Shown here one piece after another: positions 51,605-62,615 of a stretch of 64,000 bases of DNA (within the stretch, counting starts at the first letter, position 1; the number at the start of each line of letters is the position of its first letter). The DNA comes from Thalassoroseus pseudoceratinae (GTDB taxonomy: Bacteria; Planctomycetota; Planctomycetia; Planctomycetales; Planctomycetaceae), in NCBI RefSeq assembly GCF_011634775.1, contig NZ_JAALXT010000005.1:372001-436000 (forward strand), written 5' to 3'. The translations under genes were made by a program, and so were the position numbers. Under the pieces are notes generated by a model. It was not told the DNA's origin. It was given only the letters and a program-made list of their open reading frames with translations, and searched no databases.

Positions 51605-53398
51605 TCAATCGTCGACGCGAGTCACACGAACCGCTTTGACTTCCGGCAGTTGTCCGCCCTGAATATTCGCCCCGCGAATGATGAGCCGCGTTTCCGCCGG
51701 CTGCAATTCAACTTCTCCCAGCGGCAAACTCTTCCACTCAAACTCCATCACCTCTTTCCGAGCAATGCGGTCGGGAGCTGGAACGGGTTTGGGGTCGTGC
51801 GGCTGAGTGATCGTCTCTGACAACGATTTGTCACCGATCGCGACGGTCAATTTCGCTCCCACTTGCGACTTCGGACATTTGTAGTCAAGCGACACCGCAT
51901 ACCGCCCCGGTTCGACGACTTCGACCGGCCACCACGGATAACTTTCGGTGTTCGTCCAGCCGGAAATCCAATCGTTCGCCCAACCTGCCGGACCGAAGTA
52001 CCGAATTCCCTGCCCCTTCGCCGGATGTAAATACGCTTCGTGCCCTGGCAGAACCGTGGTGGGTCGGGCAGACAGACCAAGCGGAATCGGTAACGGCTCA
52101 AAACTGTCTTGCGTGACGTCCTGATAAATCGTCTCGTACGCTTCACTCAACTCGTCGACGACACTAGGATGCTTCTTCGCCAGGTCTGTGTTCTGCGACG
52201 GGTCGGTTTGCATATCGTAGAGTGTCCAGTTCGCTCCCGGATTTCGTCGGACCAACCGCCAACGCTGCGTTCGCACCGCGCCTTTCGATCGCTTGGCGGA
52301 ACTCCCGAAACCGCGAAAGGTGAACAACTTGCGATCCGGCCAATTGTCGGCAGCGGTCTGGTCTGCGAGCAACAACGGTGAAAGGTCGAGTCCGTCCCAC
52401 TTGCCATGCGAACCGGCATCGACGCCACAGAGACTTACCAACGTTGGTAGCAAGTCGATGTGCATGGCGATCGGTTTCACGAACCGCCCCGCGGGAATGC
52501 GGTCTGGCCACCGCACGAACAACGGCACCCGCACGCCACCTTCGTCGACACTCCCTTTGCGTCCCCGCATGTGACCGTCATACCGATCGGTGTTCGCTCC
52601 GTTGTCGGTCAAGAACAGCACGATAGTGTTCTTCGCTAAATCGAGTTCGTCCAACTTCGAGAGCAAGCGACCCAGGTTGTAGTCGATGTTTTCGCACATC
52701 GCATACGCACACTTGGTCGTCTCTGGCAGGTCTTTGTGGGCGTATCGCTGCCAGTACTTTTCGGGAACCTGCCAAGGTGTGTGCGGAGTGTTCATCGGCA
52801 CGTAGCACAGAAACGGTTGGTCGTGGTGCTTTTCGATGAAGTTCAAAGCGTGATCCGTCAACACATCGATAATGAATCCGTCCGACTGAAACTCTTCGCC
52901 GTTGTGTTCAAGCGTGGTGTTGAAGTAGTTGTTCCAATGCCCGGCACAGAATCCGACGAACTCCTGAAAACCTTGCCCATTCGGATGCCAAGGATAATGC
53001 CGACCGTTGTGCCATTTCCCGAAACACCCGGTTTTGTAACCATTGGCGGCGAAGATTTCCGCAATCGTCACTTCTTCGGTCCGCATGTTCTCTTCGCCAC
53101 GAGTCACACCATGCGTGCGTGTCCGAAGGTTGTACCGCCCGGTGAGCAAGCTCGCCCGAGTCGGTGCACACACGGGGCTGACAAAAAACCGATCGAACCG
53201 CGCTCCGGAAGCGGCCAGAGAATCCATCACCGGCGTGTTGATGTGCGGATTGTCGTGACTATGGACATCCCCCCAACCTTGGTCATCGGTCATCACCAAG
53301 AGAATGTTCGGACGCTGAACCGGTTCCGCCGCCAGACCGAACCGCAGTCCACACAGGATGCCCATACCAAGTAATGCGAATCGAATACCAGAGCGCAT
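51605..53398 (-). CDS. Exported sulfatase with C-terminal extension
   Basis: 597 residues from ATG 53396-53398, with AAAGG upstream. Signal peptide GIRFALLGMGILCGLRFGLA. Sulfatase core: NILLVMTDDQGWGDVHSHDN (metal Asp pair), the formylglycine motif VCAPTRASLLTGRYNLRTRT (C-x-P-T-R, anaerobic or FGE-modified type), KTGCFGKWHNGRH, FLCYVPMNTPHTPWQVPEKY and FLTDNGANTDRYDGHMRGRK. After about residue 450 lies a beta-rich tail of roughly 130 residues (YAVSLDYKCPKSQVGAKLTV), like a carbohydrate-binding or jelly-roll module. Planctomycete sulfatases typically degrade sulfated algal polysaccharides. The modifying enzyme is not in this window. Confidence 0.92.
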   Translation of the reverse strand: MRSGIRFALLGMGILCGLRFGLAAEPVQRPNILLVMTDDQGWGDVHSHDNPHINTPVMDSLAASGARFDRFFVSPVCAPTRASLLTGRYNLRTRTHGVTRGEENMRTEEVTIAEIFAANGYKTGCFGKWHNGRHYPWHPNGQGFQEFVGFCAGHWNNYFNTTLEHNGEEFQSDGFIIDVLTDHALNFIEKHHDQPFLCYVPMNTPHTPWQVPEKYWQRYAHKDLPETTKCAYAMCENIDYNLGRLLSKLDELDLAKNTIVLFLTDNGANTDRYDGHMRGRKGSVDEGGVRVPLFVRWPDRIPAGRFVKPIAMHIDLLPTLVSLCGVDAGSHGKWDGLDLSPLLLADQTAADNWPDRKLFTFRGFGSSAKRSKGAVRTQRWRLVRRNPGANWTLYDMQTDPSQNTDLAKKHPSVVDELSEAYETIYQDVTQDSFEPLPIPLGLSARPTTVLPGHEAYLHPAKGQGIRYFGPAGWANDWISGWTNTESYPWWPVEVVEPGRYAVSLDYKCPKSQVGAKLTVAIGDKSLSETITQPHDPKPVPAPDRIARKEVMEFEWKSLPLGEVELQPAETRLIIRGANIQGGQLPEVKAVRVTRVDD

Positions 53399-53492
53399 CG
53401 GAAGCCTTTCGAACCGACCCAAGAGTTGAGGAACGAATCCACAATGCCGATCTTTGGGATGAACTTCAACCGTTCCCGGACCGAGCCACTCG

Positions 53493-53846
53493 CTACTCGG
53501 CGTAAAGCACCCAAACTTCGTCGCCGTTGACGAACCGCTTCAAATCGTCTTCGGACTCAACTTCTAAAAATGAGTAGGACACCTCGATTCCATTCGGAAG
53601 TCCACCGCCCTCGGCATCGACGCTGACCAACTTCCGGATCCCTTCAAAGGTCAGATGAGCCGGACGATCGTCACACGTCATCGCGTTCGAGCCTTCCGGA
53701 AGCTCGGCGGCAGCGGTGCCTTTCACGCGTGCATCATCGGAATCATCCGCCTCAACCAGATAGACACATTCATGCACGGGGTAATTGCTTTGAACCCCAT
53801 CGTCATACCGGACCAGAAAAACCGCATGGGCGGCGTACCAAGGCAT
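53493..53846 (-). CDS. DUF4288-like small protein
   Basis: 117 residues from ATG 53844-53846; GGGGAG stands 5 bases upstream and earlier starts fall inside the ilvC terminator hairpin. The start MPWYAAHAVFLVRYDDG with W-Y-A-A and the later ECVYLVEADDSDDARVKGTA resemble DUF4288 proteins, which begin in the same way; the match is by eye. The chain is acidic, with no signal peptide. DUF4288 function is unknown. It lies between ilvC and the sulfatase, on the same strand as both but separated from ilvC by a terminator, so probably an independent gene. Confidence 0.75.
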   Translation of the reverse strand: MPWYAAHAVFLVRYDDGVQSNYPVHECVYLVEADDSDDARVKGTAAAELPEGSNAMTCDDRPAHLTFEGIRKLVSVDAEGGGLPNGIEVSYSFLEVESEDDLKRFVNGDEVWVLYAE

Positions 53847-53861
53847 TTCTCTCCCCTTCAC

Positions 53862-53901
53862 AAAAAAACGCATGCTCTCTTTCTTCAAAGAGCATGCGTT
53901 T
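53862..53901 (-). terminator. Intrinsic terminator of the ilv run
   Basis: Perfect 13-bp arms AAACGCATGCTCT (53866-53878) and AGAGCATGCGTTT (53889-53901), 10-base loop. On the minus strand the stem is followed by TTTTTTTG. It lies 110 bases after the ilvC stop. Confidence 0.92.
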
Positions 53902-54010
53902 CACGATGGATGCAATCAACAGAACCGTGTTCAAACCAACGGGCACGACTCGGCAAATGACGTTCTCACCTGAGATTCATGCGAAAACACCGAGTTCGAC
54001 CAACTTGGTT

Positions 54011-55015
54011 TTAGACTTCCTTGGAGTCGATCCAGGTCATCATGCTACGGAGTTCTTTGCCGACTTTTTCGATCTCGTGATCCCGGTCGCGACGTCGAGA
54101 CGCTTTGAACGCGGCTTGACCGGCTCGGTTCTCGAGGATCCATTCTTTGGCGAATTGACCTTGTTGAATTTCGCTAAGAATCTTCTGCATCTCGGCTTTG
54201 GTTTCTTCGGTGACGATACGAGGACCGCGGGTGTAGTCGCCGAATTCGGCCGTGTTGCTGACCGAGTAACGCATGTAGTTTAAGCCGCCTTGGTAGAACA
54301 AGTCGACGATGAGTTTCAGCTCGTGCATGCACTCGAAGTAAGCCATCTCTGGCTGATAGCCAGCTTCGACGAGAACTTCGAAAGCCGCCTTCACCAAAGC
54401 GGACACACCACCACAGAGCACAACTTGTTCACCGAACAGGTCGGTTTCGGTTTCTTCGGCGAAGGTGGTTTCGATCACACCACCGCGTGTGCCGCCGATG
54501 CCTTTGGCGTATGCGAGGGCCAATTGACGGGAGTTTTCGCTCGCACCTTCAGCGAGAGCGATCAAGCTCGGCACGCCGCCACCTTTTTCGTATTCGCTAC
54601 GAACGAGGTGACCCGGTCCTTTGGGAGCCACGAGAGCGGCGTCCACGCCTTCTGGCGGCTCGACCTGGCCGAAGTGAATGTTGAACCCGTGCGAACACAG
54701 CAGCAAGTTGCCGGCGGACAGGTTCGGTTTGATTTCCGCTTTGTACAAGTCGCCTTGGACTTCATCCGGCAGCAGGATATTGACCAAATCGCCCTTCGCG
54801 GTGGCTTCGCTGATCGGCAGCGGCTCGAAACCGTGGCTGACGGCCAAATCGTAATTCGCACTGCCTTTACGTTGTCCTACGATTACATTCAACCCACTAT
54901 CCCGCAGGTTCTGAGCCTGGGCATGGCCTTGCGAACCGTAGCCGAGAATGGCAATCGTTTTGTCTTTAAGCAGTGAAAGATCAGCGTCGTCTTCGTAGTA
55001 AACTTTGGCAGCCAT
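54011..55015 (-). CDS. ilvC: Ketol-acid reductoisomerase (class I)
   Basis: 334 residues from ATG 55013-55015 ([20 protein letters not shown]). NADPH motif [20 protein letters not shown] with GQRKGS after strand 2, then [33 protein letters not shown] (catalytic-loop His), [20 protein letters not shown], and the Mg-binding acidic helix [23 protein letters not shown] with [17 protein letters not shown]. Class I short form, one knotted domain. It reduces acetolactate or acetohydroxybutyrate in Val/Leu/Ile synthesis. It follows ilvN and a four-helix-bundle gene on the same strand and ends at its own terminator. Confidence 0.97.
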   Translation of the reverse strand: MAAKVYYEDDADLSLLKDKTIAILGYGSQGHAQAQNLRDSGLNVIVGQRKGSANYDLAVSHGFEPLPISEATAKGDLVNILLPDEVQGDLYKAEIKPNLSAGNLLLCSHGFNIHFGQVEPPEGVDAALVAPKGPGHLVRSEYEKGGGVPSLIALAEGASENSRQLALAYAKGIGGTRGGVIETTFAEETETDLFGEQVVLCGGVSALVKAAFEVLVEAGYQPEMAYFECMHELKLIVDLFYQGGLNYMRYSVSNTAEFGDYTRGPRIVTEETKAEMQKILSEIQQGQFAKEWILENRAGQAAFKASRRRDRDHEIEKVGKELRSMMTWIDSKEV

Positions 55016-55069
55016 GGTTAACCAGGGGTCAGGGTTCAGAAAAACAGGTGTCAGCAAACAGAGTTCAAG

Positions 55070-55450
55070 TTACAGCGGTTTTATCAGAAATGGTTGCGGA
55101 TTCTTGATCATTGCCCCAAGCATTCGGCCAATTTCCCGGCACGCCATGCTGAGGTTCTGATGTTGTTCGAGAGTGATATATTTGCAGTCTTTGGCGAAAT
55201 CGAGCGAGGTTTCAGTCTCGGCGTTCTCGCCATCGCAGTCGGTCAACTTACTCAGGAAATGGGCCTCGTACCGTCGTTTCGCCCAAGCCTCTCTCAGATT
55301 GTTGCAGACTGACCGTGAGGATCGTCGAATCTGAGAGGTCAAAGCGTAGCGTTCTTCGACTGGAAATTCACGCGACAACCAAAAAATCGTCATCGCTGTT
55401 CGGTACGCTTTCCGGTAAACCGTCAACTCCCTGACCGACTGAACCGCCAC
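55070..55450 (-). CDS. Four-helix-bundle protein (23S rRNA intervening-sequence type), between ilvN and ilvC
   Basis: 126 residues from GTG 55448-55450 (GGGAG 8 bases upstream); a TTG at 55465 is also possible. The pattern is that of the four-helix-bundle family once found in 23S rRNA intervening sequences: VRELTVYRKAYRTAMTIFWL, SREFPVEERYALTSQIRRSS, RSVCNNLREAWAKRRYEAHF, SKLTDCDGENAETETSLDFA and CREIGRMLGAMIKNP. These proteins form pentamers; their function is unknown, and they often appear at seemingly random chromosomal sites. It sits 17 bases after ilvN and about 55 before ilvC, same strand, so it has been inserted into the ilv transcript. Confidence 0.88.
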   Translation of the reverse strand: MAVQSVRELTVYRKAYRTAMTIFWLSREFPVEERYALTSQIRRSSRSVCNNLREAWAKRRYEAHFLSKLTDCDGENAETETSLDFAKDCKYITLEQHQNLSMACREIGRMLGAMIKNPQPFLIKPL

Positions 55451-55467
55451 GATCGAAGCTCCCAATG

Positions 55468-56025
55468 CTACACGGTCTCGGCTTCCTGCTTGCTGCCAAC
55501 TGATTCCTGTCCACCGTCACCTGGTTCTTGATCCAGTCCTTCGGTGATGGACTTTCGGCGACAGATGGCAATGCGACCGGTGCGGGCAAGCTCGAGAATG
55601 CCAAACGATCGCATCGCGTCGATGAAGGCTTCGATCTTCTTTTCCTGACCGGACAGCTCGACCACAACATGCTCGGGCGAGACATCCACAATGCGGCCGC
55701 GGAAGATGTCGGTCAGTTCTTTGACTTGTGTCCGGTTGCCGTCGGTGGTTTGCACTTTGATCAACATCAGATCCCGTTCGACATAATCGTCGTTCGAGTA
55801 ATCTTCGACGCGAACCACTGTGACAATTTTTTCCAGTTGTTTACGTACTTGGTCGAGGACGCGATCATCGCCATTGACCACAAAGGTAATCCGGCTGAAC
55901 TCTGGGTTTTCGGTTTCGCCGACGGCCAAACTGTCGATGTTGAACGCCCGCGAAGCCAGCATGCCGGAAATGTGGGCCAGCACACCGGGCTGGTTAATCA
56001 CCAGGGCGCTAAGAACGTGTCGCAT
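55468..56025 (-). CDS. ilvN: Acetolactate synthase small (regulatory) subunit
   Basis: 185 residues from ATG 56023-56025 (AAAGG 8 bases upstream); a GTG at 56046 is also in frame. An ACT domain at the N-terminus reads MRHVLSALVINQPGVLAHIS, GMLASRAFNIDSLAVGETEN and FSRITFVVNGDDRVLDQVRK; the second half has ERDLMLIKVQTTDGNRTQVK and RGRIVDVSPEHVVVELSGQE, as in IlvN/IlvH. It binds valine and controls the catalytic subunit. The catalytic ilvB gene is not next to it: the upstream neighbour is a divergent protease gene. The last 25 residues are a polar tail (EGLDQEPGDGGQESVGSK). Confidence 0.94.
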   Translation of the reverse strand: MRHVLSALVINQPGVLAHISGMLASRAFNIDSLAVGETENPEFSRITFVVNGDDRVLDQVRKQLEKIVTVVRVEDYSNDDYVERDLMLIKVQTTDGNRTQVKELTDIFRGRIVDVSPEHVVVELSGQEKKIEAFIDAMRSFGILELARTGRIAICRRKSITEGLDQEPGDGGQESVGSKQEAETV

Positions 56026-56357
56026 GTCTTCAACCTTTGTTGCCACTCAATTTTCGAGCTGGCAATTTTCAAGAAACTGTCCATCATCTGTGTCGATGGA
56101 CATCCGAACGGGAGCCACTTTCGTGTCGGACCTTGCCCGTTGTTGTGGAACGCACAGTGTAACGCCGAGATCATCCCCTGACAATCAACTCCCCAAGTGT
56201 CTCGATTCTTCCGTCCGGACAATCTACTCCGAATCAGGTTCGCCGGAAAAAACGGGATTTGCGGGGGTGGCCAGGGAGTGATAGAATTCATCTCCTGTTA
56301 ACCTGATGGGTGTGGGCACCTCAGGCGGTTGGCTCACGCGGTTCGGAACACGCTACT
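56026..56357. other. Divergent intergenic region between ilvN and the protease gene
   Basis: 332 bases. No T-box, leader peptide or other attenuator is evident upstream of ilvN. A plus-strand promoter candidate lies at 56259-56287. Confidence 0.5.
56259..56287 (+). promoter_or_regulatory. Promoter candidate of the protease-Dus operon
   Basis: TTGCGG (56259-56264) and TAGAAT (56282-56287) are 17 bases apart; the -10 match is 5/6, the -35 match 3/6. The leader to the ATG at 56358 would be about 65 bases. Confidence 0.4.
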
Positions 56358-57368
56358 ATGAATGCTCATGACAATTTCTGGATGTGGTCGATTCCATTCG
56401 GCACCTGGTTTGGCGTGCGTGTACGAATCAGCATTTGGCTGCCGCTGATCGTACTGTACATCTTCCTGCGTCTCCCGTGGCCTTTGAATTTCGCGTTGGC
56501 GGCGATCGGGTTCGTCTCGATTTTGCTGCACGAGTTCGGGCACATCTTCGCCGCTCGCCTCACCGGTGGTTCCGGGGAAGACATCCTCATGTGGCCGCTC
56601 GGGGGTTTGGCATTTGTGAGACCGGCAAATTCGACGTTTGCCCAGTTACTCACACATGGCGGCGGGCTCCTCGTCAACCTAGCGTTGTGCTTGCTGGCGA
56701 TTGTCCCGGTTTCGCAGTCCGGTTCCTTGGGAGCGGCGTTCTATCCCTTTCTAGTACCGATTCACAACATCACCAGTTGGCCACAGGACGTGGCGATACT
56801 GACTTGCTGGCTCAACTGGGTTCTCATCTTGTTCAACCTGATTCCAGTGATGCCGCTCGACGGTGGTCAAATGGTGCGGTCGATCGCGGCTTCGCATGTT
56901 GGAAGTCGTCGGGCGGTCGAAATCGGCACGATGGTCGGTTTTGTTGTTGGTGCGGTATTCATGTTGATCGGGATTTTCGTTCCTGATGGAGCCACAATTC
57001 GTGGGGCCTCCGTGGTGCTGTTCGGATCGTTGATCTTCATCTCGAACCTCATCGAACGACACCAGATGCAACAAACCGACGTCTACGATGATTCGTTTCT
57101 CGGCTACGATTTTTCGCAGGGCTACACCAGCCTGGAACGCGAAGAGGGTGCCGAACGCCGACCAGGACCCATCGCCCGGTGGCGGAAACGTCGACAGGAA
57201 GAAAAAGAACAAAAACGCTTGCTCGAACAGGCCGAAGTGGAGCGTGAACTCGATACACTTCTCGAAAAAGTTCACACCCAAGGGATGCAATCGCTCACCG
57301 AGAGTGAAAAACGGCGTCTCAAAAAAGCCAGCAATCGCTATAAACAGAAGGGAACGGGGTCAGAGTGA
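56358..57368 (+). CDS. Site-2 protease family (M50) intramembrane metalloprotease
   Basis: 336 residues from ATG 56358; the open frame to 56310 is not family-like. Membrane segments: about 22-42, 43-60 with the zinc motif LLHEFGHIFAARLTGG, 90-115, 130-165, 155-180 with LFNLIPVMPLDGGQMVRSI (the third zinc ligand Asp in the N-x-x-P-x-x-P-L-D-G motif), 190-215 and 215-240. The cytoplasmic C-terminal 90 residues are charged and helical: ARWRKRRQEEKEQKRLLEQA then VHTQGMQSLTESEKRRLKKA, which resembles the C-terminal region of many bacterial rhomboid proteases (DUF6576-like). Its GTGA stop overlaps the Dus start by 4 bases. Confidence 0.9.
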   Translation: MNAHDNFWMWSIPFGTWFGVRVRISIWLPLIVLYIFLRLPWPLNFALAAIGFVSILLHEFGHIFAARLTGGSGEDILMWPLGGLAFVRPANSTFAQLLTHGGGLLVNLALCLLAIVPVSQSGSLGAAFYPFLVPIHNITSWPQDVAILTCWLNWVLILFNLIPVMPLDGGQMVRSIAASHVGSRRAVEIGTMVGFVVGAVFMLIGIFVPDGATIRGASVVLFGSLIFISNLIERHQMQQTDVYDDSFLGYDFSQGYTSLEREEGAERRPGPIARWRKRRQEEKEQKRLLEQAEVERELDTLLEKVHTQGMQSLTESEKRRLKKASNRYKQKGTGSE

Positions 57369-58459
57369 GCGGAATCATTGGCGATGCCAAACACGCCGCC
57401 TTGGAGCCGTTGCACCTCGGTTCGGTCCGGTTGGAAACTCCCATCGTGCAGGCAGCACTAAGCGGATATAGCGACGGTCCGATGAGGCGAATTGCCCGCC
57501 GAATGGGGGCTTCGTACACACTCTGTGAGGTCATGCTCGACAAATTTCTCGTCGAAGCAAGCCGCAGTCGTAAGAATCGCCGTCACCTAGAGATTGCCGA
57601 CGAAGAACACCCCGTCGGCGGCCAACTCATGGGAGCCGACCCGGAACTGTTCGAACCCGCTGCTTTGCGGTTGGTCGAAGTGGGTTTCGACGTGATCGAC
57701 ATCAATTTCGGTTGTCCGGTCAAGAAGGTCTTGGGGCGGTGTCGTGGCGGTTTTCACCTCAGCCAACCCGAAGTGGCCATTGAAATCATGCAGCGTGTCC
57801 GTTCGGCAGTGCCGGCGGAAATTCCCGTCACCGTCAAAATGCGACGCGGAATCGACGACACGCCCGAAAGCCACGACCGGTTCTACCAGATTTTCGAAGC
57901 CGCGTTCGACAACGGTTTAGCTGCCGTCACCGTTCACGGTCGCACGGTGACTCAGCGGTACATCGGCCCGAGCAAATGGGAATTCCTGCGGGAACTCAAG
58001 GCGTTCGCCGGCGATCGTGTGGTACTCGGCAGCGGCGATTTGTTCGATGCAGCTAGTTGCCTACGAATGATGGACTACACCGGTGTCGATGGTGTGACCG
58101 TTGCCCGCGGTGCGATTGGTAACCCTTGGATCTTCAAGCAAGTCGCACAACTTGCCGCCGGGCTGCCGATCGAGATTCCGACGTTGCACGAGCAACGAAG
58201 CGTCATTGCCGAGCATTTCCGTCTGGCGATCGAACTCTACGGCCCCGAACACGGTTGCCGTATGATGCGGAAATTCGGCGTGCAATTCGCAGAACTGCAC
58301 CCGGAACCCGAAGCTGTCCGCGATGCTTTCGTCAAATCGAAACAGCCATCACAATGGATGGCTGCACTTGATCAATGGTATTCCGAAGACGCACCCGGTC
58401 GTGTTCCGCCGATCGAAGAACCAAATCCGGTGTGTGAATCACCGAGTGCCGCTCGCTAA
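57365..58459 (+). CDS. tRNA-dihydrouridine synthase (Dus family)
   Basis: 364 residues starting at GTG 57365, overlapping the protease stop (GTGA). FMN-binding TIM-barrel motifs: LETPIVQAALSGYSDGPMRR, SYTLCEVMLDKFLVEAS, HPVGGQLMGADPELFEPAAL, VIDINFGCPVKKVLGRCRGG (catalytic Cys region NxGCP), IPVTVKMRRGIDDTPESHD, AAVTVHGRTVTQRYIGPSKW, VVLGSGDLFDAASCLRMMDY and DGVTVARGAIGNPWIFKQVA. It reduces uridine in the tRNA D-loop. The family level (DusB-like) is likely but not certain. The 3' end lies 70 bases from the convergent cytochrome oxidase operon. Confidence 0.92.
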   Translation: MSGIIGDAKHAALEPLHLGSVRLETPIVQAALSGYSDGPMRRIARRMGASYTLCEVMLDKFLVEASRSRKNRRHLEIADEEHPVGGQLMGADPELFEPAALRLVEVGFDVIDINFGCPVKKVLGRCRGGFHLSQPEVAIEIMQRVRSAVPAEIPVTVKMRRGIDDTPESHDRFYQIFEAAFDNGLAAVTVHGRTVTQRYIGPSKWEFLRELKAFAGDRVVLGSGDLFDAASCLRMMDYTGVDGVTVARGAIGNPWIFKQVAQLAAGLPIEIPTLHEQRSVIAEHFRLAIELYGPEHGCRMMRKFGVQFAELHPEPEAVRDAFVKSKQPSQWMAALDQWYSEDAPGRVPPIEEPNPVCESPSAAR

Positions 58460-58529
58460 CGCGGTTGGCTCGTTCTATCTCGTGTCCACAGCAGCGACTG
58501 AGGACCGTCATACGGGCTTGAAGGAACCT

Positions 58530-58895
58530 CTACTCCGATTCCGCCTTGGACTCAGCTTCGTGTTCTCCAAGCTCGCTCGTTTGAGTACTGTCTGGGCTTG
58601 GGAGATCATCCCACGGACCACGATGGATGTAGTCCGCAAAGGTGATGGTGAACAGAATCGCCAGGAACATGAATCCGGATGCCGCAAAGCATTGCCGAAG
58701 CGGTGTTGCGTATTTGACTTGCATGAAGAACAGCAAGATCAAGATGGCTTTGATCGTGGCGATGACCAACGCAATTGTCAGGTTGAGAAACTCGCCAACA
58801 TCGATCAACGACGCTCCATAGGTGATGATCAACAAAAAGATCAACGCCCCGAAGACTGCGTAGTAGGTTTTCTTCTCAACAAAATGATGCGACAT
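58530..58895 (-). CDS. ctaF: Cytochrome c oxidase subunit IV (CtaF/CyoD-type)
   Basis: 121 residues from ATG 58893-58895; the longer frame to 59018 is not family-like. Three membrane segments: YYAVFGALIFLLIITYGASL, LNLTIALVIATIKAILILLF (with the FFMQVKYATPLR motif after it) and AASGFMFLAILFTITFADYI. The acidic polar tail (TSELGEHEAESKAE) is Glu/Ser-rich. Subunit IV has no cofactor and stabilises CuB binding in related oxidases. Last gene of the operon, 147 bases after the CtaE stop. Confidence 0.9.
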   Translation of the reverse strand: MSHHFVEKKTYYAVFGALIFLLIITYGASLIDVGEFLNLTIALVIATIKAILILLFFMQVKYATPLRQCFAASGFMFLAILFTITFADYIHRGPWDDLPSPDSTQTSELGEHEAESKAESE

Positions 58896-59042
58896 GATGG
58901 TATTGCTGTCTAAAACAGTTACGGACGCCCAAATGACCGTCGAGAGCCGTTTGCCTTTGATCGTTGCTGGTTCTGTCTCGTGGAGGCCCGAAAGCATGGT
59001 TTTTTCGAAGCCCACCACTCACACAGAAGCCCAGAATCCAGT

Positions 59043-59820
59043 CTAGCGAATGAGATAAAGTAGCGGGTACAGGAAGACCCAAACGATATCCACAAAGTGC
59101 CAATACAGCCCGCACATTTCGACCGGCGTGTAATACTCCGAGGAGTAGGAATTCTGAAACGCCTTGTACGCGTAGATGCCCAAAATCGGAATGCCGATGA
59201 TCATGTGCAATGCGTGTAAACCGGTCATGCCGAAGTAAAACGCCATGAAGATCCGTACGTGCTTCGGCTGCACAGCCTTGCCATGAGCGACAATCGCTTC
59301 CGCATGTTCGATCGCGGCTTCATCACCCGACTCTTGCGCGGCTTTGAGTTCTTCTTCGCCATGTTCCAGTAGCAGTCGTTCGTCGTCCGCCAAGTGGAAA
59401 TTTGGACCGGGAACGAGGTGATGCTTGAACTTCTCGTAGTACTCGAAACTCTTCACTCCGAGAAAGATCGTGCCCAAAATGATCGTGATCACGATGAGCT
59501 TGCCAGCACCTCGGGAGTTGTTCGTCTGCGCGGCATGGACCGCGAGCACCATCGTCAAACTACTACACAACAAGAACAGGGTATTGACGAATCCTAAGAT
59601 TCCGCCAATGCCATGACTGAGGTGCAGGCTCCCCTCGATGAATGCCAAGGGGTACGTTGAACGATAGATGGCATATCCCGCGAAGAATCCGCCGAAGAAC
59701 ATGACTTCAGTGGTGAGGAACGCCCACATACCAAGATTCGCGGCTTCGAACTGCTGTTCGGCGTCGTCGAAGTGATGCGCGACATGCGGGTCGTGTTCGT
59801 CATGATCAGTCGAGACAGTC

Positions 59821-59831
<11 letters not shown>
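59043..59831 (-). CDS. ctaE: Cytochrome c oxidase subunit III
   Basis: 262 residues. Membrane segments include [59 protein letters not shown], and [20 protein letters not shown] near the C-terminus, then [20 protein letters not shown], the classic subunit III end. Between segments 4 and 5 lies a charged, acidic loop of about 60 residues ([20 protein letters not shown]) that is longer than in well-studied enzymes. It starts inside the last codons of ctaD (11-base overlap), implying coupled translation. Confidence 0.94.
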
Positions 59832-61527
<1,696 letters not shown>

Positions 61528-61574
61528 GACTATTAAACTCAAAAGGTAAAGTCTGCGAGTCGAATCAGTTCGAT

Positions 61575-62546
61575 TTACTCGTTAGGTTTCTTATTGTCGT
61601 AAGCGGCTTGGTCAGCCTTTTCTTCGAGTGACTCCAAGTAGGAAATCAATTGGAGGACCTCATCTTCACTGACTTCATTCGCAAACGTCGGCATGACGGC
61701 TTGATGACCGGCGGCGATTTTTTCGTTCGGGTCGAAAATCGATTCCCGGATGTATTCCTCATCGGCCACAATTCGCCGACCACCGTTTAGGATTCGTTCT
61801 TTCCCGAGAATCCCCACCAGCGACGGACCTCGTCCACCGCCATCATGCAGGTGACAGTTGTTGCAATGATACTTCTCGAACACCTCTTTACCGGCCACAT
61901 CGGCTGGTTCACTCGTTTGTTCATTGAGCCATTCGGCGTAGTCGGCGGCTTCCATCACATGGACCGTGCCGATCATCTCGGAGTGGCTCGTGCCACAATA
62001 CTCGGTACAGAACAGGTGATACTCTCCGACTCGCGTCGGCTTGAACCAAACATAGGTGTACCGGCCTGGCAGCACGTCTTGTTTGATACGAAAGTCCGGG
62101 ATGAAAAAGCTGTGAATCACATCCTCGGAAATCATCTTCATTTCAATTGTTTCGCCCACGGGAATGTGCAGGTCGTTGATTTCCTGCTTCCCGTTGGGGT
62201 GCTGATTCTTCCACATCCATTGTTTGCCAACAGTGTAGAACTGCTCATGCTCCGCGGGTGTGCGTTCCATTTCCAAGAACACGACCACACCCCAGCCGAA
62301 CATGACCATGGAAATCACAAGCGGAACAATCGACCAACCGATTTCAAGCAGCACGAACTTACTGCCATCGAGTTTCGGTTGTACGGCGTTCGGGCGGCGT
62401 CGGTATTTGATGGCAAAGAAGATGATCAACGCGCAGATCAACGCCACAAAGAAAAACGATGTTGAAACGAGGAACCAGTTCAACTGATCGTATTTCTCCG
62501 CGAAGGACGATGCCTGTCGTGGGTATAGCCGAAATTCGCTTTCCAT
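61575..62546 (-). CDS. coxB: Cytochrome c oxidase subunit II with fused cytochrome c domain
   Basis: 323 residues. Two membrane segments ([40 protein letters not shown]) precede the CuA cupredoxin domain: [39 protein letters not shown] (His ligand), and the Cys-x3-Cys-x3-His-x3-Met site in [21 protein letters not shown] linker then leads to a C-terminal class I cytochrome c (about 220-310): [20 protein letters not shown] with CxxCH, and the Met ligand in [12 protein letters not shown]. The caa3-like fusion lets the enzyme take electrons without a soluble cytochrome c. Length matches caa3 subunit II. Confidence 0.96.
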   Translation of the reverse strand: MESEFRLYPRQASSFAEKYDQLNWFLVSTSFFFVALICALIIFFAIKYRRRPNAVQPKLDGSKFVLLEIGWSIVPLVISMVMFGWGVVVFLEMERTPAEHEQFYTVGKQWMWKNQHPNGKQEINDLHIPVGETIEMKMISEDVIHSFFIPDFRIKQDVLPGRYTYVWFKPTRVGEYHLFCTEYCGTSHSEMIGTVHVMEAADYAEWLNEQTSEPADVAGKEVFEKYHCNNCHLHDGGGRGPSLVGILGKERILNGGRRIVADEEYIRESIFDPNEKIAAGHQAVMPTFANEVSEDEVLQLISYLESLEEKADQAAYDNKKPNE

Positions 62547-62615
62547 ATCGGTCTGCTTTTGACGAACGAAAAATCAAAATCGAGTCTATTGGAGCCTCAA
62601 CGTGGAGTGCCGAGA

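Noticed and set aside
53847-53888. Upstream starts of the DUF4288-like gene
   Set aside because: They lie within the ilvC terminator stem, while ATG 53846 has a GGGGAG ribosome site at good distance.
56026-56357. Attenuator or T-box leader for ilvN
   Set aside because: I found no run of branched-chain codons, no T-box sequence and no terminator/antiterminator pair upstream of ilvN.
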